Shown here: positions 25,651 to 32,953 of the stretch, in pieces
Layout: every line of letters starts with the position of its first letter
How positions within the stretch are numbered: the stretch's first letter is position 1
Assembly (NCBI GenBank): GCA_030651765.1
Contig: JAUSBY010000014.1
Span: 1-35,166, forward strand
Origin: Coriobacteriia bacterium
GTDB lineage: Bacteria > Actinomycetota > Coriobacteriia > Anaerosomatales > Anaerosomataceae
Length of the DNA: 35,166 bases
Direction of reading: 5' to 3'
The notes under the pieces: model-generated
Seen by the model: the letters and a program-made list of their open reading frames with translations, nothing else
Database searches by the model: none
Told to the model about the DNA's origin: nothing
Position numbers and translations under genes: made by a program

Positions 25651-25911
25651 GTGCCGGGCATTGCTGACAAGATCAAGGAGTTCCTCGATGAGATCGCGAT
25701 CGATGCGGTCGAGGAGCGGGTCGTCGAGTACGTGATCCGTGAGGTGCACAACGGGCGGAAGCTCAGCGACGCGCTGACCGACCCGTACGTCAAGAACCGG
25801 CTCAGCGAAGAACGCCTGGCCAAGGTGCTCGAGAGCCCAGAGGTCTTCGCTGCGCTCGAGGAGCAGATCGCCCAGTCCTTCAAGACGCGCGAGTTCGGTT
25901 TCCTCGATTAG
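25651..25911 (+). CDS. Hypothetical helical protein, 86 residues
   Basis: A short, mostly helical acidic protein (KIKEFLDEIAIDAVEERVVE, then NGRKLSDALTDPYVKNRLSE and ERLAKVLESPEVFAALEEQI). It has no signal peptide, membrane segment or cysteine. I do not recognise a named family. The order suggests an amphipathic helix that could dimerise or bind a partner protein. GTG at 25651 has AAGGAGG six bases upstream. It lies 44 bases after the RsiG-like gene and 35 bases before the FHA gene, so it is probably cotranscribed with both and may act in the same regulatory circuit. Confidence 0.65.
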   Translation: MPGIADKIKEFLDEIAIDAVEERVVEYVIREVHNGRKLSDALTDPYVKNRLSEERLAKVLESPEVFAALEEQIAQSFKTREFGFLD

Positions 25912-25946
25912 GAAGACCGGGCGTCTTTCGGCAGGAGATGGTGAGA

Positions 25947-26393
25947 ATGGACGTCTGTCCTTCGTGCGAGAGTCCGGTCGCACCGGATGCGACTGCATGT
26001 CCCGAGTGCGGCGCGACGCTTGAAGGAACCACGGCAGCGTTCGACGTCGTCTCCGTGCCGGAGGGACTGCCGGAGACGATCGAGGTCGTGACCTCGGACG
26101 TGCCGGTACTCGTAGTCGGCAAGGGTGCCGAGGTGGGGGAGCGTTTCCATCTCGAGCAGCCGGAACTCACGATCGGCCGCGATCCGGACAGCGACATCTT
26201 CCTCAACGACGTGACCGTGTCTCGCCGGCACTCGCGCCTGCTGGTCGTCGGCTCCGTGGTGACCGTCGAAGATGCCGGGTCGCTCAACGGCACCTACGTC
26301 AATGACATCCTCGTCGATGCGGCGATCCTGCGCGACGGGGACACGCTTCAGATCGGGCGATTCAGGATGGTCTTCCTGAGCGGGGGTGCCTAG
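25947..26393 (+). CDS. garA: Zinc-ribbon FHA protein, GarA/OdhI-like
   Basis: A 148-residue cytoplasmic protein. C4, C7, C18 and C21 form a zinc ribbon. An acidic linker contains GTTAAF (T28, T29), similar to the ETTSVF phospho-site of mycobacterial GarA. The FHA domain (about 53-145) has the phosphothreonine-binding residues R78, S92, H95 and N114 in GRDPDSDIFLNDVTVSRRHS and SLNGTYVN, closely matching GarA. GarA/OdhI controls 2-oxoglutarate dehydrogenase and glutamate enzymes when unphosphorylated. ATG at 25947 is used, nine bases after GGAG; the ATG nine bases earlier sits on the ribosome-binding site. The zinc ribbon is unlike the classic GarA layout. It is followed after two bases by an FtsR-type gene, as in mycobacteria. 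Confidence 0.85.
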   Translation: MDVCPSCESPVAPDATACPECGATLEGTTAAFDVVSVPEGLPETIEVVTSDVPVLVVGKGAEVGERFHLEQPELTIGRDPDSDIFLNDVTVSRRHSRLLVVGSVVTVEDAGSLNGTYVNDILVDAAILRDGDTLQIGRFRMVFLSGGA

Positions 26394-26395
26394 CC

Positions 26396-27106
26396 ATGGC
26401 CCGCCGAACGCGCGAATACCTGACCATCGGCGAAGTGGTCGAGCAGCTCCAGCCGACGTTCCCTGACCTGAGCATATCCAAGGTACGGTTCCTCGAAGAC
26501 GAGCAGCTCATCACCCCCGAGCGGACGGCTGGCGGGTATCGCATGTTCCGCCCGGCCGACGTGCAACGACTGGAACTGGTGCTGCGTCTCCAGAAGGAGC
26601 ATTTCATGCCGCTCGCGGTCATTCGAGAGCGGCTCGAAGACTTCGACAAGGGCAAGTTGCCGCCGGAACTCAAGCCGGCGATCGAGTCCTCGGAGATCCT
26701 CTCGCTGCCGCTGGAGGATGCCGAGACCGTTCCGGTGGATCGGGCGCCGGATATGCTCGGACTGCCATCCGCGTTCATTCGCGAACTGGCATCATTCGGT
26801 ATCGTGACGCTCGTGGCCGGCGAGCGTGGTGACGAACTCCCCGGACCGGATGTCAGGATCGCGCACACGTGTTGGGATCTCAGGCGCTTCGGCATAGAAC
26901 CCCGGCACATGCGCATGTACGAGACGTTCGCTGAGCGCGAGGCTGCGTTCTTCCAGCAGATCCTGATGCCCGCGATGCGACACCGCACTCCCGAGGCGCG
27001 CCAGAAGCTCGTGGAGACGCTCGCCGAGCTCATGCGCCGCACCGGCGAGCTCAAGGAACACATGATGAGACGCGCCGTCTCGCGCACGTTCGAGGATGTC
27101 AACTGA
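26396..27106 (+). CDS. ftsR: FtsR-type MerR-family regulator
   Basis: A 236-residue DNA-binding protein. Its N-terminal MerR helix-turn-helix contains TIGEVVEQLQPTFPDLSISK, VRFLEDEQLITPERTAGGYR and FRPADVQRLELVLRLQKEH. This long MerR form, with the extra PTFPDLSIS insert, is the type seen in Corynebacterium FtsR and mycobacterial Rv1828, both encoded next to garA/odhI. In Corynebacterium it activates ftsZ. The C-terminal part, with EPRHMRMYETFAEREAAFFQ and a basic helix, is the usual partner domain. No cysteine cluster or drug-binding domain is evident. Orthology is supported by length, sequence style and location; the target genes here are inferred only. Confidence 0.85.
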   Translation: MARRTREYLTIGEVVEQLQPTFPDLSISKVRFLEDEQLITPERTAGGYRMFRPADVQRLELVLRLQKEHFMPLAVIRERLEDFDKGKLPPELKPAIESSEILSLPLEDAETVPVDRAPDMLGLPSAFIRELASFGIVTLVAGERGDELPGPDVRIAHTCWDLRRFGIEPRHMRMYETFAEREAAFFQQILMPAMRHRTPEARQKLVETLAELMRRTGELKEHMMRRAVSRTFEDVN

Positions 27107-27111
27107 GCACG

Positions 27112-27555
27112 ATGACCGACGAAGCGCTCGACACCATGGCTGATGACCTGCCGGTATCCGACAAGGTCGCCGGCACGCGGTTCGCGCACCCGAGTGAGAG
27201 GGTCGCGGCGCAGATACTCGACTTCTATCAGATCGCGTGGGAGTACGAGCCCACCACCTTCCCGCTGGAGTGGGACAAGCACGGCAACGTGCTCGCATCG
27301 TTCGCACCCGACTTCTACCTGCCCGAGTTCGAACTGTATATCGAGCTCACAACGATGAGTCAGAAGCTCGTGACCAAGAAGAACCGGAAGGTCCGGCGCC
27401 TGAAAGAGCTCTACCCTGACGTGTCGATCAAGATCCTGTACCAGAAGGACTTCCGGAAGCTTCTCTTCAAGTACGGTATCCCGGTCGCGGAGCGCGAGCA
27501 CAGCGAGGGCGGGGGACTCGAGGCGGCCACCGGCACCCGTGAGGGCGCCTCATGA
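27112..27555 (+). CDS. Conserved protein with PD-(D/E)XK-like core
   Basis: A 147-residue protein. The conserved core reads HPSERVAAQILDFYQIAWEY, then SFAPDFYLPEFELYIELTTM and KNRKVRRLKELYPDVSIKIL. The arrangement of an early acidic residue, P-D-F-Y-L-P and then I-E-L-T with a later lysine-rich helix resembles the PD-(D/E)XK nuclease fold (P-D, then E-x-T). I have seen similar proteins next to hypoxanthine phosphoribosyltransferase genes but know of no tested function. A DNA or RNA nuclease, or a nuclease-fold binding protein, are both possible. The disordered C-terminus (about 20 residues) is Gly/Glu-rich. It overlaps hpt by four bases (ATGA). Confidence 0.6.
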   Translation: MTDEALDTMADDLPVSDKVAGTRFAHPSERVAAQILDFYQIAWEYEPTTFPLEWDKHGNVLASFAPDFYLPEFELYIELTTMSQKLVTKKNRKVRRLKELYPDVSIKILYQKDFRKLLFKYGIPVAEREHSEGGGLEAATGTREGAS

Positions 27556-28100
27556 GCGCAGTTCTGCCGGATGCGCGCATGGACCGGGTGCTCCTGACCG
27601 AGGCCGAGATCGCGGGAGCGGTCGCCCGCCTCGGTCACGACATCGCAGCCGACTATGTCGGCCGCGACCTCGTACTGGTGACCGTGCTCAAGGGTGGGCT
27701 CTTCTTCCTCTCGGACCTGTGTCGTGAGATCGATCTCCCTCTCACACTCGACTTCATGGCGATCTCGTCGTATGGCCCACAGTCGACCGGCTCGGTAGCG
27801 ATCACCAAGGACCTCGACGAGGCCATCGAGGACCGCGATGTGCTCGTGATCGAGGACATCATCGACACCGGCCTTACCCTCAACTACCTGCTGCGCGTGC
27901 TGCGCCAGCGTCGGCCCGCCAGTCTGGCGGTGTGTACGCTGCTCGACAAGGACGCCCGTCGGCTCGTCGACCTGCCTATCACGTACCGCGGGTTCTCCGT
28001 TCCGGATCGCTTCCTCGTCGGCTACGGTCTCGACCTGGGCGGGTTGTGGCGCAACACGGGATACATCGCGACGCTCAAGGAGGCGGTGTGGGAGGCCTGA
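27552..28100 (+). CDS. hpt: Hypoxanthine-guanine phosphoribosyltransferase
   Basis: A 182-residue purine salvage enzyme that joins hypoxanthine or guanine to PRPP, giving IMP or GMP. The PRPP-binding motif VLVIEDIIDTGLTL spans 97-110. VLKGGLFFLSDLCR (45-58) and DFMAISSYG (68-76, the flexible loop) are in place, and DRFLVGYGLDLGGLWRN near the C-terminus is the base-binding region. Length is normal. The start overlaps the upstream stop as ATGA. apt follows 97 bases later with its own ribosome-binding site, placing two purine salvage enzymes side by side. Confidence 0.96.
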   Translation: MSAVLPDARMDRVLLTEAEIAGAVARLGHDIAADYVGRDLVLVTVLKGGLFFLSDLCREIDLPLTLDFMAISSYGPQSTGSVAITKDLDEAIEDRDVLVIEDIIDTGLTLNYLLRVLRQRRPASLAVCTLLDKDARRLVDLPITYRGFSVPDRFLVGYGLDLGGLWRNTGYIATLKEAVWEA

Positions 28101-28197
28101 GGAGCGCCATGGAGAGTCGCCCGCCAGCGGCGCTGGTCGCCCGGGCCTCGAGCGGCTACGCTACACCCTGGAACCGACCATCACGAAGGAGCCTGCC

Positions 28198-28713
28198 GTG
28201 AACCTCGAGCAGTACATCAGGGACATCCACGACTTCCCGAAAGCGGGCATCGTCTTCAAGGACATCACGCCGCTGCTCGCAAGCCCGGAGGGCTTTCGCG
28301 GGGCGATCGACACGATCGCTGCCGGCTATGAGGATGCCGAGGTATCCAAGGTTCTCGGAGCGGAGGCTCGCGGTTTCATCTTCGGCGGCGCGCTCGCCTA
28401 CAAGCTCGGCGCCGGGTTTGTGCCCGCGCGCAAGCCAGGCAAGTTGCCCGCGGCCATCACCTCACACACCTATGAGCTCGAGTACGGTACCGACTCGCTC
28501 GAGGTGCACACCGACGCGTTCGGCCCCGGTGACCGTGTGCTGATCGTGGACGACGTGCTGGCGACCGGCGGCACGGCGGCGGCCAAGGCGGCCCTGGTCC
28601 ACGAGATGGGCGCTACCGTGGTCGGGTTCGCGTTCCTGATCGAACTCGACTTCCTTGGTGGACGCGAGAAGCTCGGCGAGTCACGGATCGTGTCGCTCAT
28701 CCACGTCGCGTAA
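28198..28713 (+). CDS. apt: Adenine phosphoribosyltransferase
   Basis: A 171-residue enzyme that converts adenine and PRPP to AMP. The signature VLIVDDVLATGGTAAA (114-129) is the adenine-type PRPP loop. IRDIHDFPKAGIVFKDITPL (7-26) and GAEARGFIFGGALAYKLG (54-71), followed by VPARKPGKLP, are standard. Length is normal. GTG is the start, seven bases after AAGGAG. It ends only four bases before the stop of the convergent RlpA-like gene, with no recognisable terminator between them. Confidence 0.97.
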   Translation: MNLEQYIRDIHDFPKAGIVFKDITPLLASPEGFRGAIDTIAAGYEDAEVSKVLGAEARGFIFGGALAYKLGAGFVPARKPGKLPAAITSHTYELEYGTDSLEVHTDAFGPGDRVLIVDDVLATGGTAAAKAALVHEMGATVVGFAFLIELDFLGGREKLGESRIVSLIHVA

Positions 28714-28717
28714 CGCG

Positions 28718-29824
28718 TCAGTTCTCCGGTACGACGATTTCGGCGTGCACGGAGGCGACACCGCCGAAGCCGAGTGCCTGCGCGGCGGCCTTCGACAAGT
28801 CGAGGTCACGGCCGGCGATGAACGGACCACGGTCGTTCACGTATACGATGACCCGGTTGTTGCCGCGTGTGAGGGCCAGGACGGTGCCAAAGGGCAGCGT
28901 ACGCGAGGCACAGGTGAGGTCGTTCTCGTTGAAGACCTGGCCCGACGCGGTCCTTCTCCCGTGGAAGCCCGGTCCGTACCAGCTGCAGACGGCCGTCCAG
29001 GACGTGCCGGTGGTCTTGTACGCCCGGGGCATGTACGCCGAGACGATGTACGATGCCTCCGCGTAGGGGGCAACCGTTGCGGTCGCCCGGGGGATGGCGG
29101 TCTCGAGTGGGACCGATGAGGACTGCCACTGGCTTCGTGTCGCCGCGTTGAGCCGACGGGCGACGAGCAGTGCCTCGCGCGCTTCAACGGTGAGCTCGGC
29201 GACGAGCGCCTCCTGATCCGCAAGCGTGCGCTCGCCCGCGGCGATGCGCTCCGCCTGGATACTCTGGAGTTCCCGATCCTGAGCCAGGAGATCGTCGAGC
29301 TTGCCGGCCTGGTAGCGCGCATCAGCGACGGCGACCGTCAGGTCGGAGACGACACGACTGTCTCCCTCGGCGATGCGGGCGAGCACGGAGGCGCGCGACA
29401 CGAAGTCGGCGATGGTGTCCGAGGAGAGCAGCAGGGCGATCGTGCTTGCGGGTCCTCGCTTGTAGACCTCGACAAGCCGGGCCTGGTAGCGGCTTCGCGC
29501 CTCGGCCAGACGCATCTCGGCCGCGTCGAGTTCACTGCGCTGGTCGCGGATGCGTTCCGAGGTGACCGCCAGACGCTCGGTGAGCGCGCGTTGGTCGGCC
29601 TGCAGCGCTTCGATCTGGTCCTCGAGTGCCAGGGCGCGTGCGGTCGCTTCATCGAGCTCGCCCTGGACCCGCTTGACGTCTCCGCTCAGCCCTGCGAGCG
29701 GGATCGACGATCCGGCGGTGGCCGTCGGCTCCGTTGCGGCTTCCTGGGCGTAGGCGACCGGCACCGCACTCGCGACGAGCGCGAGCAGCACCGTGGCGGA
29801 CCTCATGCCTACCGCAATGCGCAT
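28718..29824 (-). CDS. Secreted coiled-coil protein with RlpA-like domain
   Basis: A 368-residue exported protein. A signal peptide covers about residues 1-26 (MRSATVLLALVASAVPVAYA region). A long coiled coil follows to about residue 230, rich in Glu, Ala, Arg and Leu. The C-terminal 100 residues are an RlpA-type double-psi beta-barrel (CSWYGPGFHGRRTASGQVFN, SRTLPFGTVLAL, VYVNDRGPFIAGRDLDLSKA), in which the family's Asp-rich loop is retained. RlpA proteins are septal glycosidases or peptidoglycan-binding proteins. ATG at 29822-29824 is chosen because GGAGGAG precedes it. It diverges from an NlpC/P60 gene of similar overall build. Confidence 0.85.
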   Translation of the reverse strand: MRIAVGMRSATVLLALVASAVPVAYAQEAATEPTATAGSSIPLAGLSGDVKRVQGELDEATARALALEDQIEALQADQRALTERLAVTSERIRDQRSELDAAEMRLAEARSRYQARLVEVYKRGPASTIALLLSSDTIADFVSRASVLARIAEGDSRVVSDLTVAVADARYQAGKLDDLLAQDRELQSIQAERIAAGERTLADQEALVAELTVEAREALLVARRLNAATRSQWQSSSVPLETAIPRATATVAPYAEASYIVSAYMPRAYKTTGTSWTAVCSWYGPGFHGRRTASGQVFNENDLTCASRTLPFGTVLALTRGNNRVIVYVNDRGPFIAGRDLDLSKAAAQALGFGGVASVHAEIVVPEN

Positions 29825-29862
29825 CGCTCCTCCTGCCGTGAGGCTGCGTGACGCGCTTCCAC

Positions 29863-29871
29863 ATGGTAGCA
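29863..29871 (-). promoter_or_regulatory. Extended -10 promoter for the RlpA-like gene
   Basis: Read on the minus strand, TGCTACCAT gives a TG-n-TACCAT extended -10 element, 38 bases upstream of the ATG at 29822-29824. It is back to back with the plus-strand promoter at 29893-29901. Confidence 0.5.
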
Positions 29872-29892
29872 GAACGGCGCGGCGGCGTCGTG

Positions 29893-29901
29893 TGATACAA
29901 T
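29893..29901 (+). promoter_or_regulatory. Extended -10 promoter for the NlpC/P60 gene
   Basis: TGATACAAT is the same nonamer as at 25240-25248. It lies 75 bases upstream of the start at 29977, and no good -35 is visible. The two divergent -10 elements are 21 bases apart, so polymerases would compete for this region. Confidence 0.6.
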
Positions 29902-29976
29902 CCGCAGGTAGGAGGCCTGTTCTTCCGGTTCCGGCCACCCTCTGGACACACTACGACGACGCAGCACGGAGGCATG

Positions 29977-31101
29977 ATGCGGACCGGCCCGTCGGCACGA
30001 TCCCTCAACGCTGTGCTCGCGGTCGCGATGACGGCGAGTCTCGCGCTGTATCCGGCGACCTCCGCGGTCGCCACACCCGCCACCCCCGAGATCGAGGCGA
30101 CGCAGGCCGAGGCGACTGCGGCGCGCGAGGCTCTCGACACGATGAACGAGGACCTCGAGATCCAGGTGGAGGAGTACAATGCGATCTCCGAGGCGCTCGA
30201 CTCGACCCGGGAGAGCATCCGCCAGACGCGCAGCGATCTGGAGCGGGCCGAGTCTGACCTTGCCGAGGCCAAGGCCACCCTCGGCAGGCGGGCCGCGAAC
30301 ATCTACAAGGACGGCGGGGCAAGCGTGCTCGACGTGTTCGTCGGGGTGCGCTCGTTCCAGGACTTCCTCGTGCGGGTCGATCTCGCTGTCCGCATCAACC
30401 GCTCCGATGCCCAGGCCGTAGCGAGCGTGAAGGCTGCCCGGGCGCGCGTGGAGGCCACGCGCCTCTCGCTCGCGCAGCGCGAGGCCGAGCAGCTCGCGCT
30501 TCAGCGTGAGACCGAGGCGCGTGCCGAGCAGATCGAGGCCGAGGTCGCCGCCCAGGAGCGCTACGTCGTTGCGCTCGATGCCGAGATCAAGCGTCTGATC
30601 ACGGAGGAGGAAGACCGCCAGCGGCGACTCGCGGAGGAGCGCGCCGCGCAGGCTGCCGCACTGGCGGCCCAGTACGCGTCCGGTGGCCGGGACGCTACCG
30701 ACACATCAGAACTCGGCCCGGGCAAGCCCGAGGTCGTCGCGGTGGCGCTGCAGTATCTCGGTGTCCCGTACATGTGGGGAGGTTCGACGCCCGCGGGGTT
30801 CGACTGCTCGGGACTCACGAGCTACTGCTACCGCCAGATCGGCGTGAGCCTGCCGAGGACCAGCCGGAGCCAGTACCAGGCGGGCAAGCACATCCCGCCC
30901 GATCAGCTCGACATGCTCGTGCCCGGTGACCTGGTGTTCTTCGCGCGTGATGCCGACCCGACCCGCGTGCATCACGTGGGGATCTACGTCGGTGACGGCA
31001 ACTATCTCCACGCGCCGCAGACCGGCGATGTGGTGCGCGTGGCCTCGCTCGTCGATCGCATCACGAGCAAGGGCGACTACGTCGGAGCGTCGAGGTTCTA
31101 G
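29977..31101 (+). CDS. Secreted coiled-coil NlpC/P60 peptidoglycan hydrolase
   Basis: A 374-residue exported protein. A signal peptide (about 1-31) precedes a long Glu/Ala/Arg-rich coiled coil to about residue 245, and a C-terminal NlpC/P60 domain. The catalytic cysteine is C277 in FDCSGLTSYCYRQIG and the histidine H333 in VHHVGIYVGDG. YLGVPYMWGGSTPAGFDCSG is the standard entry. It should cut peptide stems between D-Glu and diamino acid. The coiled coil normally controls the hydrolase or docks it to a membrane partner, as in the RipC/PcsB type. The second of two adjacent ATG codons (29977) is used because GGAGG would be too close to the first. Confidence 0.92.
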   Translation: MRTGPSARSLNAVLAVAMTASLALYPATSAVATPATPEIEATQAEATAAREALDTMNEDLEIQVEEYNAISEALDSTRESIRQTRSDLERAESDLAEAKATLGRRAANIYKDGGASVLDVFVGVRSFQDFLVRVDLAVRINRSDAQAVASVKAARARVEATRLSLAQREAEQLALQRETEARAEQIEAEVAAQERYVVALDAEIKRLITEEEDRQRRLAEERAAQAAALAAQYASGGRDATDTSELGPGKPEVVAVALQYLGVPYMWGGSTPAGFDCSGLTSYCYRQIGVSLPRTSRSQYQAGKHIPPDQLDMLVPGDLVFFARDADPTRVHHVGIYVGDGNYLHAPQTGDVVRVASLVDRITSKGDYVGASRF

Positions 31102-31148
31102 TGCTGGTGGTATGAGCCCGTCGCAGCCCGGTCGCTGCATGTCTGCTG

Positions 31149-31157
31149 TGCTATCAT
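31149..31157 (+). promoter_or_regulatory. Extended -10 promoter for the iorAB operon
   Basis: TGCTATCAT gives TG-n-TATCAT, 47 bases upstream of the GTG at 31205. No convincing -35 is seen. It lies in the gap after the NlpC/P60 gene and would start the iorA-iorB-ACT transcript. Confidence 0.5.
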
Positions 31158-31204
31158 TCAACGAATCGCCGCATCCCAGGCACCCTATCCGCTCGGAGGT
31201 GTTC

Positions 31205-32953
31205 GTGTCGCGTACCCTATTGTCGGGCAACGAGGCCGTGGCACGTGGCGCCTGGGAGGCCGGTGTCGCGGTCGGCGTGGGCTATCCCGGGACTCCTTCC
31301 ACCGAGGTCCTCGAGAGCCTCGTTCGCTTCGATGGCGTGCGGTGTGAGTGGGCGCCCAACGAGAAGGTCGCGGCCGAGGTAGCCGGCGGGGTGTCGCTCG
31401 GCGGCAGACGGACGCTCGTGACGATGAAGCACGTCGGGCTCAACGTGGCGGCAGACGCCCTCTACACGCAGGCGTACACCGGGGTGACCGGCGGGTTGGT
31501 GTACCTCGTGGCCGACGACCCCGGCATGCACAGCTCCCAGAACGAGCAGGACACGCGCAACCACGCGGCCGCCGCTCATGTGCCGCTTCTCGAGCCCTCG
31601 GACAGTCAGGAGGCGCTCGAGTACGTCATCAGCGCATTTCGGATCTCCGAGGCCTACGACGTGCCCGTCATCGTGCGCATGACCACGCGCATATCGCACG
31701 CCAAGACGCTCGTGGAGGTGGGGGAGCGCAGCGAGGCGGTCGGCGGGTCCTACGCCTCCCAGCCGCCGAAGTTCGTCATGATGCCGGGCAACGCTCGACT
31801 GCGGCGCATCGACCTCGAGTCGAGGATGACTGCACTCGAGGCGTACGCGGAGACGGCTTCCGAGAACCGTGTCGAGATGCGTGACGCGTCACTCGGCATC
31901 GTGACCTCAGGCGTCGCCTACCAGTACGTTCGCGAGGCGCTCCCCGACGCCTCGGTCCTGAAGATCGGACTCGTCAACCCGCTGTCGGACCGTCTCCTCT
32001 TCGACTTCAGGTCGAGAGTCGAGCGTATCGCAGTCGTGGAGGAGCTAGACCCCTACCTGACCCTCAGGCTGAAGGCGCTGGGCGTCGACCTCGTAGACAC
32101 CGGGCTGCCGACGATGGGCGAGCTTTCGCCGATGGCCATCGCGGTCGCGTTCGGCGGTAAGATTCCCGAGACGCGCGAGCCGATTCCGGACCTGCCTCCA
32201 CGACCGCCGCTACTGTGTCCGGGCTGTCCACACCGGGGGATCTTCCGCGGTCTGGCGAAGATGCGAGCGATCGTCATCGGTGATATCGGGTGCTACACGC
32301 TTGCCGCTCTGCCGCCGCTCAAGGCGATGGACAGCTGCGTGTGCATGGGCGCGAGCATCGGGATGGCCCGGGGGATGGAGCTCGCCGGCTCGGCCGACCG
32401 TCCTGTCGTCGCCGTGATCGGCGATTCGACCTTCGCGCACTCGGGCATCACGGGTCTTCTGCACATGGCGTATACGGGCAGCTCGGCCACCGTGGTCGTG
32501 CTCGACAACCGCACAACGGCCATGACCGGGCATCAGGGCAACCCCGTGAGTGGCGTCTCCCTGGGAGGGGCTCCGGCCCAGGCCGTGGACCTCGAGGCGC
32601 TCTGCAGCGCCCTTGGTGCCGCATCGGTGCGTGTGGTGGACCCGCACGACCTCGACGCCACGCTGGCCGTGCTCAAGCACGAGGTAGCCGAGGACCACCT
32701 GAGCGTCATCATAGCCAAGGCGCCGTGCGCGCTGATCGTGAAGGAACACAAGGATCCCTACGCAGTCGACGAGGAGTCGTGCACCAAGTGCGGCGCATGC
32801 GTGCGGCTGGGCTGCCCCGCCATCTCGTATGACGTGAACGGGCGCGCGGTCATCGACACCACCCTGTGCGTCGGCTGCGCGCAGTGCGTGCAGGTCTGCA
32901 GGTTCGATGCGATCGTGCAGGTCGGTCCGTCGTGCGACATCGGAGGTGTCTGA
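31205..32953 (+). CDS. iorA: Indolepyruvate:ferredoxin oxidoreductase alpha subunit
   Basis: A 582-residue subunit that, with IorB, oxidatively decarboxylates aryl pyruvates (from Trp, Phe, Tyr) to aryl-acetyl-CoA and reduces ferredoxin. The N-terminal pyrimidine domain starts LLSGNEAVARGAWEAGVAVG. The TPP-binding domain has LCPGCPHRGIF, then VAVIGDSTFAHSGITGL and VVLDNRTTAMTGHQGNP. The C-terminal ferredoxin part carries two 4Fe-4S motifs, CTKCGACVRLGCPAIS and CVGCAQCVQVCRFDAI. The enzyme class is oxygen sensitive and points to anaerobic life. GTG at 31205 is chosen, five bases after GGAGG. The stop shares one base with the iorB start (TGATG). Confidence 0.95.
   Translation: MSRTLLSGNEAVARGAWEAGVAVGVGYPGTPSTEVLESLVRFDGVRCEWAPNEKVAAEVAGGVSLGGRRTLVTMKHVGLNVAADALYTQAYTGVTGGLVYLVADDPGMHSSQNEQDTRNHAAAAHVPLLEPSDSQEALEYVISAFRISEAYDVPVIVRMTTRISHAKTLVEVGERSEAVGGSYASQPPKFVMMPGNARLRRIDLESRMTALEAYAETASENRVEMRDASLGIVTSGVAYQYVREALPDASVLKIGLVNPLSDRLLFDFRSRVERIAVVEELDPYLTLRLKALGVDLVDTGLPTMGELSPMAIAVAFGGKIPETREPIPDLPPRPPLLCPGCPHRGIFRGLAKMRAIVIGDIGCYTLAALPPLKAMDSCVCMGASIGMARGMELAGSADRPVVAVIGDSTFAHSGITGLLHMAYTGSSATVVVLDNRTTAMTGHQGNPVSGVSLGGAPAQAVDLEALCSALGAASVRVVDPHDLDATLAVLKHEVAEDHLSVIIAKAPCALIVKEHKDPYAVDEESCTKCGACVRLGCPAISYDVNGRAVIDTTLCVGCAQCVQVCRFDAIVQVGPSCDIGGV

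Noticed and set aside
28160-28175. TACGCT as a -10 element for apt
   Set aside because: Only half of the consensus bases match and no -35 is visible; apt may simply be read from hpt.
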